From contig CANRFZ010000002.1 in assembly GCA_947630025.1 (NCBI GenBank), positions 1-64,000 on the forward strand: a DNA stretch of 64,000 nucleotides, in the 5' to 3' direction. Within the stretch, counting starts at the first letter, position 1. Every line of letters begins with the position of its first letter. The translations under genes and the position numbers were made by a program. Shown here one piece after another: positions 24,591 through 33,384 of the stretch. This DNA is from an uncultured Lachnospiraceae bacterium. GTDB lineage: Bacteria; Bacillota; Clostridia; Lachnospirales; Lachnospiraceae. The notes beneath the pieces are model-generated. The model saw only the letters and a list, made by a program, of their open reading frames with translations. It ran no database searches and was not told the DNA's origin.

Positions 24591-25598
24591 TCAGCCGCCG
24601 TTTTTGGCGGCGCTCAGTATGTGGTACAGATACAGATACAGGGACGGACACATCCAAAACAACGCCGTCTTGAAGCGGTAGCCCGCGGACAGTCCTCTGA
24701 CCGCCTCCGTATCCCGCATGGCCTCCCGCAGCCGGTCATGACAGATTCGGACATAACTGTTGTTATTCTTTCTGTCTCTGTGCGGAAGCGCCGCCAGCTT
24801 GCCTGCCGTCAACATGATCCCCATGAGGTACAGGGTGTTGACTCTATGCTCCAGACTGCCGTCCAGTTTCCGTATTTCATCCCGCGCCAGCTCCCAGCAG
24901 GTGAGCTGATCCATATACCGTGGAACGAACTTCCTGTTCATGGCGCCCACCGGATTCTGATAATAGCCGTACCCTCTGTAATCTGTCTCCGCGATCCGCG
25001 TGACATGGGGCAGCATTCTGACCAGCAGCAGCATATCCTCGCCGATGGTGAGCCCTTCGTCAAACGCCACCCTGTCAAAAAGTTCCCTGCGGTACAGTTT
25101 GCTCCAGCAGCGGCTATTGCCCTGCAGCAGCTCCTCCCGCAGATACCGCGCCGGATCATACCGCACCGTCCGCCCTGCGCCGTCCGCGGCAGAGACGCCC
25201 TGCTGCCATTCCGTCTCCGTGTGCCAGGCAAAGAAACGGCAGCCCGACACGTCGCTTGCGGCATCCTGCATACACTGGTACAGTGTCCGCAGCATGGCGG
25301 GGTGCAGCCTGTCGTCCGCGTCCACAAATGTGACGAGCTCGCCCCGTGCTGCCCGGACGCCCGCATTCCGCGCGGCGGAGACGCCCCGGTCGTCCAGCGT
25401 CAGGATGCTGACGCCGCCGTACTTTTCCCGCAGGGTATGGCACAGTTCTCCGGTGCGGTCCGTGGAACCGTCGTTGACTATGATGATCTCCCGGTTTCCG
25501 TACGTCTGTGATGCGATGCTCCGTATACAGTTTTCCAGATAGTCCTGCCCGTTGTAGACGGGCACGATCACGCTGATCAGCGGTTCTTTATCTGCCAT
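24591..25598 (-). CDS. Glycosyltransferase family 2
   Basis: A 335-residue GT-A enzyme: LISVIVPVYNGQDYLENC near residue 8, NDGSTDRTGELC, and TFVDADDRLHPAML near residue 92. ATG 25598 with GGAGATG upstream is chosen over a longer open frame because the GT2 fold starts here. The C-terminus contains a hydrophobic stretch (LFWMCPSLYLYLYHIL) that may lie on the membrane. It overlaps the GT4 gene by 11 bases. Donor unknown. Confidence 0.89.
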   Translation of the reverse strand: MADKEPLISVIVPVYNGQDYLENCIRSIASQTYGNREIIIVNDGSTDRTGELCHTLREKYGGVSILTLDDRGVSAARNAGVRAARGELVTFVDADDRLHPAMLRTLYQCMQDAASDVSGCRFFAWHTETEWQQGVSAADGAGRTVRYDPARYLREELLQGNSRCWSKLYRRELFDRVAFDEGLTIGEDMLLLVRMLPHVTRIAETDYRGYGYYQNPVGAMNRKFVPRYMDQLTCWELARDEIRKLDGSLEHRVNTLYLMGIMLTAGKLAALPHRDRKNNNSYVRICHDRLREAMRDTEAVRGLSAGYRFKTALFWMCPSLYLYLYHILSAAKNGG

Positions 25599-26667
25599 GG
25601 TACATCTCCGCGCCGAGGACTTCCGCATAGACCGACAACAGTCTGTGGATATGGTCTTCGATGGAAAAGGACGCCTCCGCCGTCTGCCGCGCGGACTCCC
25701 CCAGCCTGCGGCACAGGCCGTCGTCCGTAAGAAGCGCAAGGAGCGCGTCATGCAGCGCCTCGGTATTCTTGGGCTCGATGAGCAGTCCGTTCTCTCCGTC
25801 GCGGATCAGATCGGGAACGCTGCCCGTGCGCGTCACGACGATGCCGCACCCGTGGGCCATGGCCTCCAGCACGGACACCGGCTGCCCTTCATAATAGGAC
25901 GGCAGCACGAAAATATCACACTCGTCCAGCCGGCGGTTCTTTGCCTCGCTGTCCAGCCACCCCAGATCCGACACCGTGCCGTCCAGCGCCGCCGCCCGCT
26001 TTCGGAGGGAGGCGTCCTCCCAGATCCCGCCCAGATACAGGCGGACGCCGGGGCACTCCCCGCGCAGGGCGGCCATCGCATCCAGCAGCTCGCCGATTCC
26101 CTTGTCCTTACATATTCTTCCCAGATACAGAATCTTATGCGCGCCATACCGCCTGTCCGCGCTCTGCGGAATCGGAACGGCGTTGGACAGGATTTTGATC
26201 TTGTCCGGATCGCTGATCCGCCCGAAAAAATCTCTCCATGCCGTGCCCAGCACCAGAAGCGCGTCGCACATGGCCAGCACCTTTCTGACACGGGCCCGCC
26301 CTCTGTCATCCAGCTCCTGCTCATAAAATGCCGGAAAATTCCCGCCGTGCTGGTGTATGACGATCTTCCGGCCAAACAGAAAAGCCGTCCTGATAAAAAC
26401 CGACTTCCGGTAGTAGCTGGCGTCGGAAGCCATGTTGACATGAACGATGTCGCAGCGGGGCAGCCGCACGAGGAAACGGACGTAAGCCTTGGCCGCCTGC
26501 CATAGCTTCCTGATTTTGCTCCCCTCCACCATCGTGCCGATATAGCACAGATCCACCAGCTCATCCAGTCCGGCGCCGTAGTAGTTGTTGACCACGCCGG
26601 AGATCCCGCCGTGTACGCTTCTGGCCGGGCCGATCATCAATACCCTTATCTTTTCCTGCTCCATCAC
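25588..26667 (-). CDS. Glycosyltransferase family 4
   Basis: A 359-residue GT-B enzyme starting with VLMIGPARSVHGGISGVV, with IHQHGGNFPAFYEQ near residue 115, ILYLGRICKDKGIGELLDAM near residue 178 and VLPSYYEGQPVSVLEAMAHG near residue 260. It is coupled by a 4-base overlap to the phosphoglycosyltransferase gene just upstream, which suggests, but does not prove, that it adds the second sugar to the lipid carrier. Confidence 0.89.
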   Translation of the reverse strand: MMEQEKIRVLMIGPARSVHGGISGVVNNYYGAGLDELVDLCYIGTMVEGSKIRKLWQAAKAYVRFLVRLPRCDIVHVNMASDASYYRKSVFIRTAFLFGRKIVIHQHGGNFPAFYEQELDDRGRARVRKVLAMCDALLVLGTAWRDFFGRISDPDKIKILSNAVPIPQSADRRYGAHKILYLGRICKDKGIGELLDAMAALRGECPGVRLYLGGIWEDASLRKRAAALDGTVSDLGWLDSEAKNRRLDECDIFVLPSYYEGQPVSVLEAMAHGCGIVVTRTGSVPDLIRDGENGLLIEPKNTEALHDALLALLTDDGLCRRLGESARQTAEASFSIEDHIHRLLSVYAEVLGAEMYHGR

Positions 26668-28076
26668 TTTGACCCTTTACCCGTCAGAACAACCCACACG
26701 GTCTTAAACAGGATCTTGATATCCAGTCCGATGGACCAGTTATCGATATATTCCAGATCCAGCTTCACCACTTCGTCGAAATCCACGATATCGCTCCGCC
26801 CGCTGATCTGCCACAGGCCGGTGAGCCCCGGCGTCATACTGATCCGCCGCCTGTAGTGGAAATCATACTGTTCAAATTCGTCCTCCGTGGGCGGTCTGGT
26901 GCCCACCAGACTCATGTCCCCCTTGACGATATTAAAGAACTGCGGGAGTTCGTCGATGCTTGTCTTGCGGATAAAACGCCCGACACGGGTAATGCGCGGA
27001 TCATTGTCCATCTTGAACATCAGCCCCTGCATCTCGTTCTGCTTCTCCAGCTCCTTCTTGCGCTCCTCGGCGTCGATATACATAGAACGGAATTTGTAGA
27101 TCTTAAACCGCCTGCCGTTCTTGCCGATGCGCGTCTGGGCGAAAAAGACCGGCCCCGGCGAATCCAGCCGGATGGCTGCCGCCACAAAAGGCGTGACGAC
27201 AATCGTCAGGATGCACCCCAGCAGACCGCCCGCGATATCCATCAGACGCTTGACGGCCATGCGCCTGTGGTCGAAATGCGTCAGCGAGTAAGTCACCACC
27301 GTGTACCCCGCAAAGTTTCCGACATAAACCTCTTTCTGCGCGCGCTCCACGATGTCGATATTGTAATGGCAGGCCACGCCCATGGATTCCAGATCGTAAA
27401 TCAAATTTCTTACATAGTCCATATTTTCATCCGGCAGATTTAAAAACACCTCGTCGAGCGGCATCTGTCTGGCCAGCTCCAGCACGTCGTCCCTGCCGGC
27501 GTTGACCGGGATGCCCGCCGCCTCGCTGCCCTTTCTGTCCTCGTCCACGCAGGCCAGCGCCACGATCTCGTAATTGATGTCCACCGCCTGTTTCAGCCGC
27601 TCCACCGTCTTCTCCATGACGGCGCTCTTTGTGATGATCATGATCTTCACGATGTTGGCCTTCGCCATAAAGTACATCCGCAGCGCCTTTTTCATGACGA
27701 GCCTGACGGCCCATACGATCAGCACGTCCAGCACGCCGAAATATCCCATGACGAGACGGGAGAACGCGGCGCCCTGCTGCAGCAGGAACAGGAATGCCAT
27801 CATCGCCAGAATCATAAACATATTAAATTTGAGAACGGCTATAAATTCTACGAGGATTCCCCGCTTGAGAAATTCCCTGTTCCAGTCGAACAGGAAACTG
27901 TAAACCGTGCAGAACAACAGAAAACAGATGAAACCCATAAAGTGAAGCTCCGGCTCATCTACCCATCTGAATCCATGATAACGTATTAAAATGGCAATAC
28001 AGTACGCGATGCTGATACTGACCAGATCCGTAAAAAGAAGCCAGTATCCTTCTATAATCGTTGTTTTACGGTTCAT
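26664..28076 (-). CDS. WbaP/CpsE-type undecaprenyl-phosphate sugar-1-phosphate transferase
   Basis: A 470-residue polyprenyl phosphoglycosyltransferase. Residues 1-120 hold four membrane segments, then a Rossmann-like domain (about 130-250), then the catalytic bacterial sugar transferase domain from residue 275 with KRLMDIAGGLLG, FFAQTRIGKNGRRFKIYKFR, the KTSIDELPQFFNIVKG and VGTRPPT blocks, and MTPGLTGLWQISGRS. It starts glycan assembly by moving a hexose-1-phosphate, often glucose or galactose, onto undecaprenyl phosphate. This is one of two initiating enzymes in the window (see 58448-59047). It heads a block behind the promoter at 28128-28156. Confidence 0.92.
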   Translation of the reverse strand: MNRKTTIIEGYWLLFTDLVSISIAYCIAILIRYHGFRWVDEPELHFMGFICFLLFCTVYSFLFDWNREFLKRGILVEFIAVLKFNMFMILAMMAFLFLLQQGAAFSRLVMGYFGVLDVLIVWAVRLVMKKALRMYFMAKANIVKIMIITKSAVMEKTVERLKQAVDINYEIVALACVDEDRKGSEAAGIPVNAGRDDVLELARQMPLDEVFLNLPDENMDYVRNLIYDLESMGVACHYNIDIVERAQKEVYVGNFAGYTVVTYSLTHFDHRRMAVKRLMDIAGGLLGCILTIVVTPFVAAAIRLDSPGPVFFAQTRIGKNGRRFKIYKFRSMYIDAEERKKELEKQNEMQGLMFKMDNDPRITRVGRFIRKTSIDELPQFFNIVKGDMSLVGTRPPTEDEFEQYDFHYRRRISMTPGLTGLWQISGRSDIVDFDEVVKLDLEYIDNWSIGLDIKILFKTVWVVLTGKGSK

Positions 28077-28127
28077 TCCAATCCCTCGGGCGCCTCATCC
28101 TCTGATTTAAAAATATCATATCAATTT

Positions 28128-28156
28128 AGCATACCATTTTTCGGGAAAAAATTCAA
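28128..28156 (-). promoter_or_regulatory. Sigma-A type promoter before the WbaP-like gene
   Basis: On the minus strand: TTGAAT (28156-28151), 17 bases, then TATGCT (28133-28128) preceded by TGG, giving an extended -10. The -35 abuts the stop codon of the GNAT gene. The 80-base gap 28077-28156 is AT-rich compared with its surroundings. Confidence 0.6.
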
Positions 28157-28651
28157 TCACTGCAGCGTTTTGGTACAGACGACGAAATCCCCCCGCACAT
28201 CCGTCTGCCGGAATCCCAGCCGCTCCGCCAGACGCAGGGACGCTGTATTGTCCCTGTGGATCGTCGCTATGATCCGCTCCACGTGCCAATATCCGGCGGC
28301 CAGCCCGCACAGGCCCGCGACTCCCTCCGACGCATAGCCTTTCCGCCGCGCCTCCGGCGCTATGAGATAATTTACCTCCGCGTCTGCGCCGTCCCGAATC
28401 AGGCCGAAAACCCCTGCTTTTCTGCCGGAACTTTTTTCAAAGCACATAAAGTCGCACCGGCTGGGATCGTGCAGGTAATGTTCCTGGTACCAGCGGATGT
28501 GTTCCTCCGCGGTCAGTCGGCGTGGCTGCTTAAAATACCGGTAGACCGAAGGCTCCGACCGCCATGCGACGATCTCCTCCGTATCCGACAGATCGATCTC
28601 CCGGAATGTCAGCCGCTCCGTCTCAAAATCTGCTGCCATATCCGTTGTCAT
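28157..28651 (-). CDS. GNAT family N-acetyltransferase, possibly PseH-like
   Basis: A 164-residue RimJ/RimL-type acetyltransferase: ERLTFREIDLSDTEEIVAWR at the N-terminus, acetyl-CoA loop EARRKGYASEGVAGL near residue 100, and HRDNTASLRLAERLGFR near residue 135. ATG 28651 overlaps the nonulosonate synthase stop by 4 bases. In pseudaminic acid pathways PseH acetylates the 4-amino sugar, and the gene order makes that role plausible. It could equally acetylate another amino sugar. The long open frame upstream of 28651 lies inside the synthase gene and is not used. Confidence 0.82.
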   Translation of the reverse strand: MTTDMAADFETERLTFREIDLSDTEEIVAWRSEPSVYRYFKQPRRLTAEEHIRWYQEHYLHDPSRCDFMCFEKSSGRKAGVFGLIRDGADAEVNYLIAPEARRKGYASEGVAGLCGLAAGYWHVERIIATIHRDNTASLRLAERLGFRQTDVRGDFVVCTKTLQ

Positions 28652-29688
28652 AACAGTTTCTCCAAAAATTCCTCCGTGACGGGCTCCCCTCTGCCAAGCG
28701 CCATCCCCGCCTTTTTTCCCAGCATCCGCTCCAGATGCTTGGGCGCTATGCCATAGCCCGGACGGATACTGCGCACGTTCCGCGTCGTGATCTCGTCGCC
28801 GGTTCGGATGTCCTCCACCGCAAAGAGACTCCTGCGAAACACCAACGAACTCCGCTCCTTGGGCGACAGTGTGTAATCCGGCCCCCACGCGGCCTTCACC
28901 GTGTTTCTGACATCCCGCACCATACCCGCGAAATCTTCGATGTCCATGCTGAAAGCGCTATCCACGCTCTCCACGTCCGGCAGCTTGATATGCTTCTCGA
29001 TCACACAGGCGCCCAGCGCCGCCGCGGACACCGCGCCCAGACTGCCGATGCTATGATCCGACAGTCCCACCGGCACCCGGAAACGCTCCCGCATATCCGG
29101 AATGTTGCCCAGGTGCATATCCTCCCATTCCGCCGGATAAGAGCTGCAGCATTTCAGCAGCACGATCTGTTCGTTGCCGGCGCTCCGGCAGGCATCCACC
29201 GCGTCCTGTATCTCCTCCGGGGAAGCCATGCCGCAGGACAGGATCATCGGTTTTTCTTTGGCGGCGGCATATTTGATCAGCGGCACGTCCACCAGCTCAA
29301 AGCTGGCGATCTTGTAGGCTTCCGCGCCCAGCTCCTCCAGAAAATCCACGGCGGCGGCATCAAAAGGCGTGGACAGGAAATCTACGCCGCACTTGGCGCA
29401 TTCCTCCAGAATCGCCCGGTGCCACTCGTAGGGTGTGCCCGCCTCCCGGTACAGGTCATATAGCTTATAGCCGTCCCACAGGCCGCCCTGAATGCGGAAA
29501 TATTCGTTGTCGCAGTCGATCGTCAGCGAGTTGGCGGTGTAGGTCTGGATCTTCACGCAGTCCGCCCCCGCCTGCGCCGCCAGACGCACGATCCGCAGCG
29601 CGTTCTCGAGGCTGCCGCCGTGGTTGGCGCTCATCTCCGCGATGATATACACTTCTCCGTTTCGGATTCTGTCATACAGACGAAACAT
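28648..29688 (-). CDS. pseI: Pseudaminic acid synthase (NeuB family, PseI-like)
   Basis: A 346-residue protein that condenses phosphoenolpyruvate with a six-carbon sugar to a nine-carbon nonulosonic acid. It has a TIM-barrel NeuB domain (residues 1-250: AEMSANHGGSLENALRIV, VKIQTYTANSLTID, LSTPFD, EKHIKL) and a C-terminal SAF antifreeze-like domain (from about 285). The sequence GGLWDGYKLYDLYREAGTP is characteristic of PseI rather than sialic acid synthases. It sits between pseF and a GNAT gene. PseB, PseC and PseG, needed for the precursor, are not in the window. Confidence 0.87.
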   Translation of the reverse strand: MFRLYDRIRNGEVYIIAEMSANHGGSLENALRIVRLAAQAGADCVKIQTYTANSLTIDCDNEYFRIQGGLWDGYKLYDLYREAGTPYEWHRAILEECAKCGVDFLSTPFDAAAVDFLEELGAEAYKIASFELVDVPLIKYAAAKEKPMILSCGMASPEEIQDAVDACRSAGNEQIVLLKCCSSYPAEWEDMHLGNIPDMRERFRVPVGLSDHSIGSLGAVSAAALGACVIEKHIKLPDVESVDSAFSMDIEDFAGMVRDVRNTVKAAWGPDYTLSPKERSSLVFRRSLFAVEDIRTGDEITTRNVRSIRPGYGIAPKHLERMLGKKAGMALGRGEPVTEEFLEKLL

Positions 29689-29699
29689 GGCTTCTCTCC

Positions 29700-30389
29700 T
29701 TATCTGTTCAGAAATACGGCAAACTTGGCCTGAGCAATCTCCCAGTCGGAAGGGCTATCGATATCCTGCACTTCCTCGTCGGGCACGACGAACGGCACCG
29801 TGCCGGGCACAACCATCGTGTGATACCGCCGGAAAGCCTCCGTGCGGCACAGGTAGAACTGGCCGCAGTCGTGGTAGATGGGCTCTAAGTCTTGGCTTCT
29901 GGCATTGGCATATTCGGGGTACTGATAGGACAGTTTTCCCTCCCGCACCACCATCGCGCGCTGCGGCGGAAAACTGTAGCGCACCACCGTCATAACGGCG
30001 TCCGCGCCCGCCTCCTCCATCTGCTTGGCGGCGCGCTGCAATTTGTCCGGCGTCACAAAAGGCGCCGTCGGATAGAGGCAGCCGATCCTGTCAAATACCA
30101 GTCCGCGCTTCTCATACTCGCCCACCACTTCCGCCAGCACATCCGCCGTCGTCGCGTAGTCCCCGCTGGTGTCCGCCGACCGCATAAACGGCACGTCCGC
30201 GCCGTACGCCCGCGCGATCCGGGCGATCTCATCCGCATCCGTGGAGACCATCACCGTATCGAATACGCCGCTTTGTAACGCCGCCTCGATACTGTAGGCG
30301 ATGATCGGTTTGCCGTAAAATTCTTTGATATTTTTTTTCGGGATTCTCTTACTGCCGCCGCGGGCAGTGATAATGGCGAGAGACGTCAT
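29700..30389 (-). CDS. pseF: Pseudaminic acid cytidylyltransferase (CMP-nonulosonate synthetase, PseF-like)
   Basis: A 229-residue nucleotidyltransferase beginning AIITARGGSKRIPKKN, the CTP-binding loop of CMP-sialate synthetases, followed by YSIEAALQSGVFDTVMVSTD and DYATTADVL, a pattern typical of PseF. It activates the nonulosonic acid as a CMP sugar. ATG 30389 overlaps the Wzy-like stop by 4 bases; longer upstream readings lie inside that gene. Eleven bases separate it from pseI. No clear GT with known nonulosonate specificity can be pointed to among the many GTs here. Confidence 0.87.
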   Translation of the reverse strand: MTSLAIITARGGSKRIPKKNIKEFYGKPIIAYSIEAALQSGVFDTVMVSTDADEIARIARAYGADVPFMRSADTSGDYATTADVLAEVVGEYEKRGLVFDRIGCLYPTAPFVTPDKLQRAAKQMEEAGADAVMTVVRYSFPPQRAMVVREGKLSYQYPEYANARSQDLEPIYHDCGQFYLCRTEAFRRYHTMVVPGTVPFVVPDEEVQDIDSPSDWEIAQAKFAVFLNR

Positions 30390-31648
30390 CCTTTTTCCTC
30401 CTTCTCCGCCGCTACCACAGACGGAGTCTTCGCGGTAAACAGATAGTACGCCGCGATCATCAGCACATAATTCCGGCCCAGATACGGCGACACCAGATGG
30501 GCCTCTATCACGGTATACACCGCCAGCACGGTAAACAAAAGCAGGCCGCATCCGTCCCGGTGTCTGTAGAGCTTCCACAGGAACAGAAGGCAGAAGCCTA
30601 TGCTCAGCGCCGCCGGAATAATGCCGTAGCAGTAGAACAGTTTAACCCATCCCATGTCAAAATAGTGTACCCTGTGATCCGGTTCCGAGAACAGCGACCA
30701 CGTGGGGAGCGTTCCGTCGTTCTGCTCCGTGTCCGTCAGCGAGGAAATCCTCCCTGTGATGCCGTCGTCCAGCTTCGTCAGCAGCGCGATATGCGCGCTC
30801 TTGGGCTCATGCCCCAGAAAATAAATATTCCACTGCGCATCCCGCACCTGCTGGGCATAGGCCGCCGCGTCCACGGAGAAGCCGATGCACAGAAGCAGTA
30901 CGAAAAGCCCGCACAGATACGAGAGTTTCCACTGCCGCAGTCTCTTACAGTATGTCAGGATGCAGGCGCCGGCGATAAACGCCGCCGTAATCAGCCCGCA
31001 CGTCTTGGAGCCTGTCAGGGCGTAAACGCCCGCGTTAAGCCCCATAACGGCCAGATAGCCGTACCATTTCATCGACGCAGACCAGAGATAGATTCCCAGA
31101 ATCACCAGCATCAGGAACATACACGCCAGCGTATTCGGATGGCCCATCCCCAGCGTATATCTGGTCTCCTGATACGCCTCGTTCATCGCGTAGCGGGACG
31201 CATAGCGCGCCTCCTCCCCGCCGCTGCGTCCGTACACCTGCGTCAGACTCACATCGCCATAGAGCCCCGTCACCGACAGCAGGATAATCACAACGCACCC
31301 CGCCAGCGTCACATAAAAAACGTACCGCAGCATCTGCCTGAGCGGTATGTTCTTGCAGGCCGCCGCAAAAGTGACGGCACGGATCAGGTCGTTGCCCCCG
31401 GTGACGCGGTAGGAGACAAAGGCCGCCGCCTCCAATAGCAGGATTGCGGCCCATTCCTTCTTTGTATAGTCCGTCAGCAGCAGCTTCATGGCAAAAAGCA
31501 GGAACGTGACGCGGAAGAACTGTCCCTCTATAGGATTGGTATAGCTGCTTTTTTCCACCAGAACGACCAGCAGTTCCACGGTCAGGCCCGCATAAAAGAG
31601 GAACCACGGCAGCCTGCCGTCTTTCAGCCTGCGGTATGCTTCTCCCAT
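30386..31648 (-). CDS. Wzy-like polysaccharide polymerase (second copy)
   Basis: A 420-residue protein with about ten membrane segments. LGMGHPNTLACMFLMLVI near residue 165 corresponds to LGFTHPN in the protein at 17023-18639, and a long external loop (about 255-325) precedes the last helices, as in O-antigen polymerases. It is coupled to pseF. Together with 17023-18639 and 62315-64000 it makes three polymerase/ligase-type proteins in one locus, hinting at more than one polymer or a ligase role for one of them. Confidence 0.75.
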   Translation of the reverse strand: MGEAYRRLKDGRLPWFLFYAGLTVELLVVLVEKSSYTNPIEGQFFRVTFLLFAMKLLLTDYTKKEWAAILLLEAAAFVSYRVTGGNDLIRAVTFAAACKNIPLRQMLRYVFYVTLAGCVVIILLSVTGLYGDVSLTQVYGRSGGEEARYASRYAMNEAYQETRYTLGMGHPNTLACMFLMLVILGIYLWSASMKWYGYLAVMGLNAGVYALTGSKTCGLITAAFIAGACILTYCKRLRQWKLSYLCGLFVLLLCIGFSVDAAAYAQQVRDAQWNIYFLGHEPKSAHIALLTKLDDGITGRISSLTDTEQNDGTLPTWSLFSEPDHRVHYFDMGWVKLFYCYGIIPAALSIGFCLLFLWKLYRHRDGCGLLLFTVLAVYTVIEAHLVSPYLGRNYVLMIAAYYLFTAKTPSVVAAEKEEKG

Positions 31649-31660
31649 AACTCTCTCCTC

Positions 31661-32602
31661 CTAGCGGCGCAGCCTTCTGACCGCCGCTCCGTGTAACCGC
31701 CTGAGCTGCTGCAGGCACCACAGTTTCCCTTTCGTCCAAGTCCGTCGGAAGACTCCCACCTTGGGCGCGATCAGGAACGCATACTCCTCCTGATGCTCCC
31801 GCAGATACGCTGGATAGCTCTCGTCGATGGACGCCCGGACATACACGGCGTTCCGCCCGAAAATATCTTCTCCGCACAACAGTCTGTCCACGGCTTCCCT
31901 CAGATACCGCGGCGAATTGTACTCCTGATGGGCCGCCGCGCGGACTTTGTCGCCGATGCGCTTGGCCACATCCCGCTCGCCGTTGCCGCCCATATAGCCG
32001 AAATGCCAGCCGCCGTCCTCCACCCGGACGCTATGGGCATCCGCGGGAGACACTTCCCGCAGGAAAACGATGCCCTCCGCCGGGATATTTCCGAAGCTGC
32101 ATACCTTCGTTCCCAGCCATTTCTTATGGGCCACGCCCTCAAATTCGCCCGTGATGGACAACAGATTGCCGGACACTTCCTCCATATTCAGGAAGCAGTA
32201 GAACAACCGCTGCGCCAGATGGTAGATTTTAGACGGATCGAACTCCCGCAGAAGCCGCTCTAACGTCTGCGGATTCGGGATCTCGTCCACATCGCCGAAG
32301 ATAATGATATCCTCCGGCTTACAGTTTCCCATGCCGCGGATTAACTGGTTTTTCTGATATTTATCCCGCTCATGGGTGGTCACGCCGCTCATGGGCGAAT
32401 CGTCCACAGGCACGTATATGATCTTGTCCGCAAACTCCGCAAACATCTCCCGATGCTTGGCAAAGACCATCTCCTTGGGCTCCGCCGAAAAAGTGACCGT
32501 CGATTCCTCCAGCACAAATCTGTCCACATAGGGCGCGAGAATCTGCATCCTGAGTTTCAGAATATCCAGTTCGTTAAAAAAGGGAATACAGTCGTATATC
32601 AT
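31661..32602 (-). CDS. GT17-like glycosyltransferase (beta-1,4-GlcNAc-transferase family)
   Basis: A 313-residue protein that begins MIYDCIPFFNELDILKLRM, as in GT17 proteins, whose animal member adds bisecting GlcNAc to N-glycans. It has RFVLEESTVTFS near residue 30, IIIFGDVDEIPNPQTLERL near residue 100 with a D-x-D metal site, and DGGWHFGYMGG near residue 210. ATG 32602 overlaps the DUF5672 stop by 4 bases. Bacterial members occur in surface glycan loci; donor is unproven. Confidence 0.85.
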   Translation of the reverse strand: MIYDCIPFFNELDILKLRMQILAPYVDRFVLEESTVTFSAEPKEMVFAKHREMFAEFADKIIYVPVDDSPMSGVTTHERDKYQKNQLIRGMGNCKPEDIIIFGDVDEIPNPQTLERLLREFDPSKIYHLAQRLFYCFLNMEEVSGNLLSITGEFEGVAHKKWLGTKVCSFGNIPAEGIVFLREVSPADAHSVRVEDGGWHFGYMGGNGERDVAKRIGDKVRAAAHQEYNSPRYLREAVDRLLCGEDIFGRNAVYVRASIDESYPAYLREHQEEYAFLIAPKVGVFRRTWTKGKLWCLQQLRRLHGAAVRRLRR

Positions 32603-33357
32603 GACTTCTTTTTCCTCCTGCGCCAGAAAAGCAGCGGGCGCACCGCGTTTTTGAACGCCTGCCACCTGACTCTCCACGGATTGGCAAAATGCGGATACTG
32701 CGCGTTCCTGCCGCGCCATTTGTGGAAGACAAAAGGCTTCTCCACATCCATGACCTCCGGGATCATACACTCGTGCCCGAAATATTTGGCCACCTCCAGC
32801 GGGGCGAACTTCATGCCGGCGTCCTCGATCACATTTTTGTACCTGCAGCACAGAAACGTGTCTTCGTTATACAGGCCGTCCTCCATCCTCTCCCATTTCA
32901 GATGGGCCTGTGCCGGAAAATCCAGCAGCCGCTTACTGCGGATCGACACGCTGTTTCCCACCCGGCAGATCTGCCCGCGGGAGTCGCGGTAGGCAAGGTC
33001 GTCCTCAGGCAGCGGCCACGGGGAGCCGATATAGTCGTAATCCAGAAATTCCGCCCGCCAGCTCTCGGGGTGCACCACGAACCCGTCCGCGTGGACGAGC
33101 AGCACATAATCGGTGTGGATATGACGGCCCAGCTCATAGACCATCTTATAGTTGAATTTGTCAATATTGTCCAGCCGGGACGTGTGGGAATACCGTATCG
33201 TCCGGGGCAGCGTGAGCGGCCTGCGGTGCGTGATTAGCACCACGTCGCCGAAACGGATGCCCCGCATACTGTATTCCAGCGCCTTGATCGTCTCATAGAG
33301 ATTCACACTGGTCATCGCCGCCAATGTGACATTGGGTAAATTGAGTTTGTCTGTCAT
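32599..33357 (-). CDS. DUF5672 family putative glycosyltransferase
   Basis: A 252-residue protein with LPNVTLAAMTSVNLYETIKA at the N-terminus, YVLLVHADGFVVHPESW near residue 87 (an H-x-D in the place of a DxD), DYDYIGSPWPL, and GNSVSIRSKRLLD near residue 135. This is the DUF5672 layout, a GT-A-like family seen in polysaccharide loci but without a defined reaction. ATG 33357 has a strong GGAGG site; an in-frame ATG at 33372 is less likely. It is coupled to the GT17-like gene. Confidence 0.83.
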   Translation of the reverse strand: MTDKLNLPNVTLAAMTSVNLYETIKALEYSMRGIRFGDVVLITHRRPLTLPRTIRYSHTSRLDNIDKFNYKMVYELGRHIHTDYVLLVHADGFVVHPESWRAEFLDYDYIGSPWPLPEDDLAYRDSRGQICRVGNSVSIRSKRLLDFPAQAHLKWERMEDGLYNEDTFLCCRYKNVIEDAGMKFAPLEVAKYFGHECMIPEVMDVEKPFVFHKWRGRNAQYPHFANPWRVRWQAFKNAVRPLLFWRRRKKKS

Positions 33358-33384
33358 ATTCCTCCACTCCAAGCGTCCTCACCG

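Noticed and set aside
24562..24657. Upstream start for the fucosyltransferase, and similar extensions at 25599-25751, 28652-28888, 30390-30578, 32603-32851, 36701-36850, 38784-38894 and 48710-48811
   Set aside because: The extra residues lie inside the preceding gene or are arginine-rich without homology, and good ribosome binding sites stand before the internal starts.
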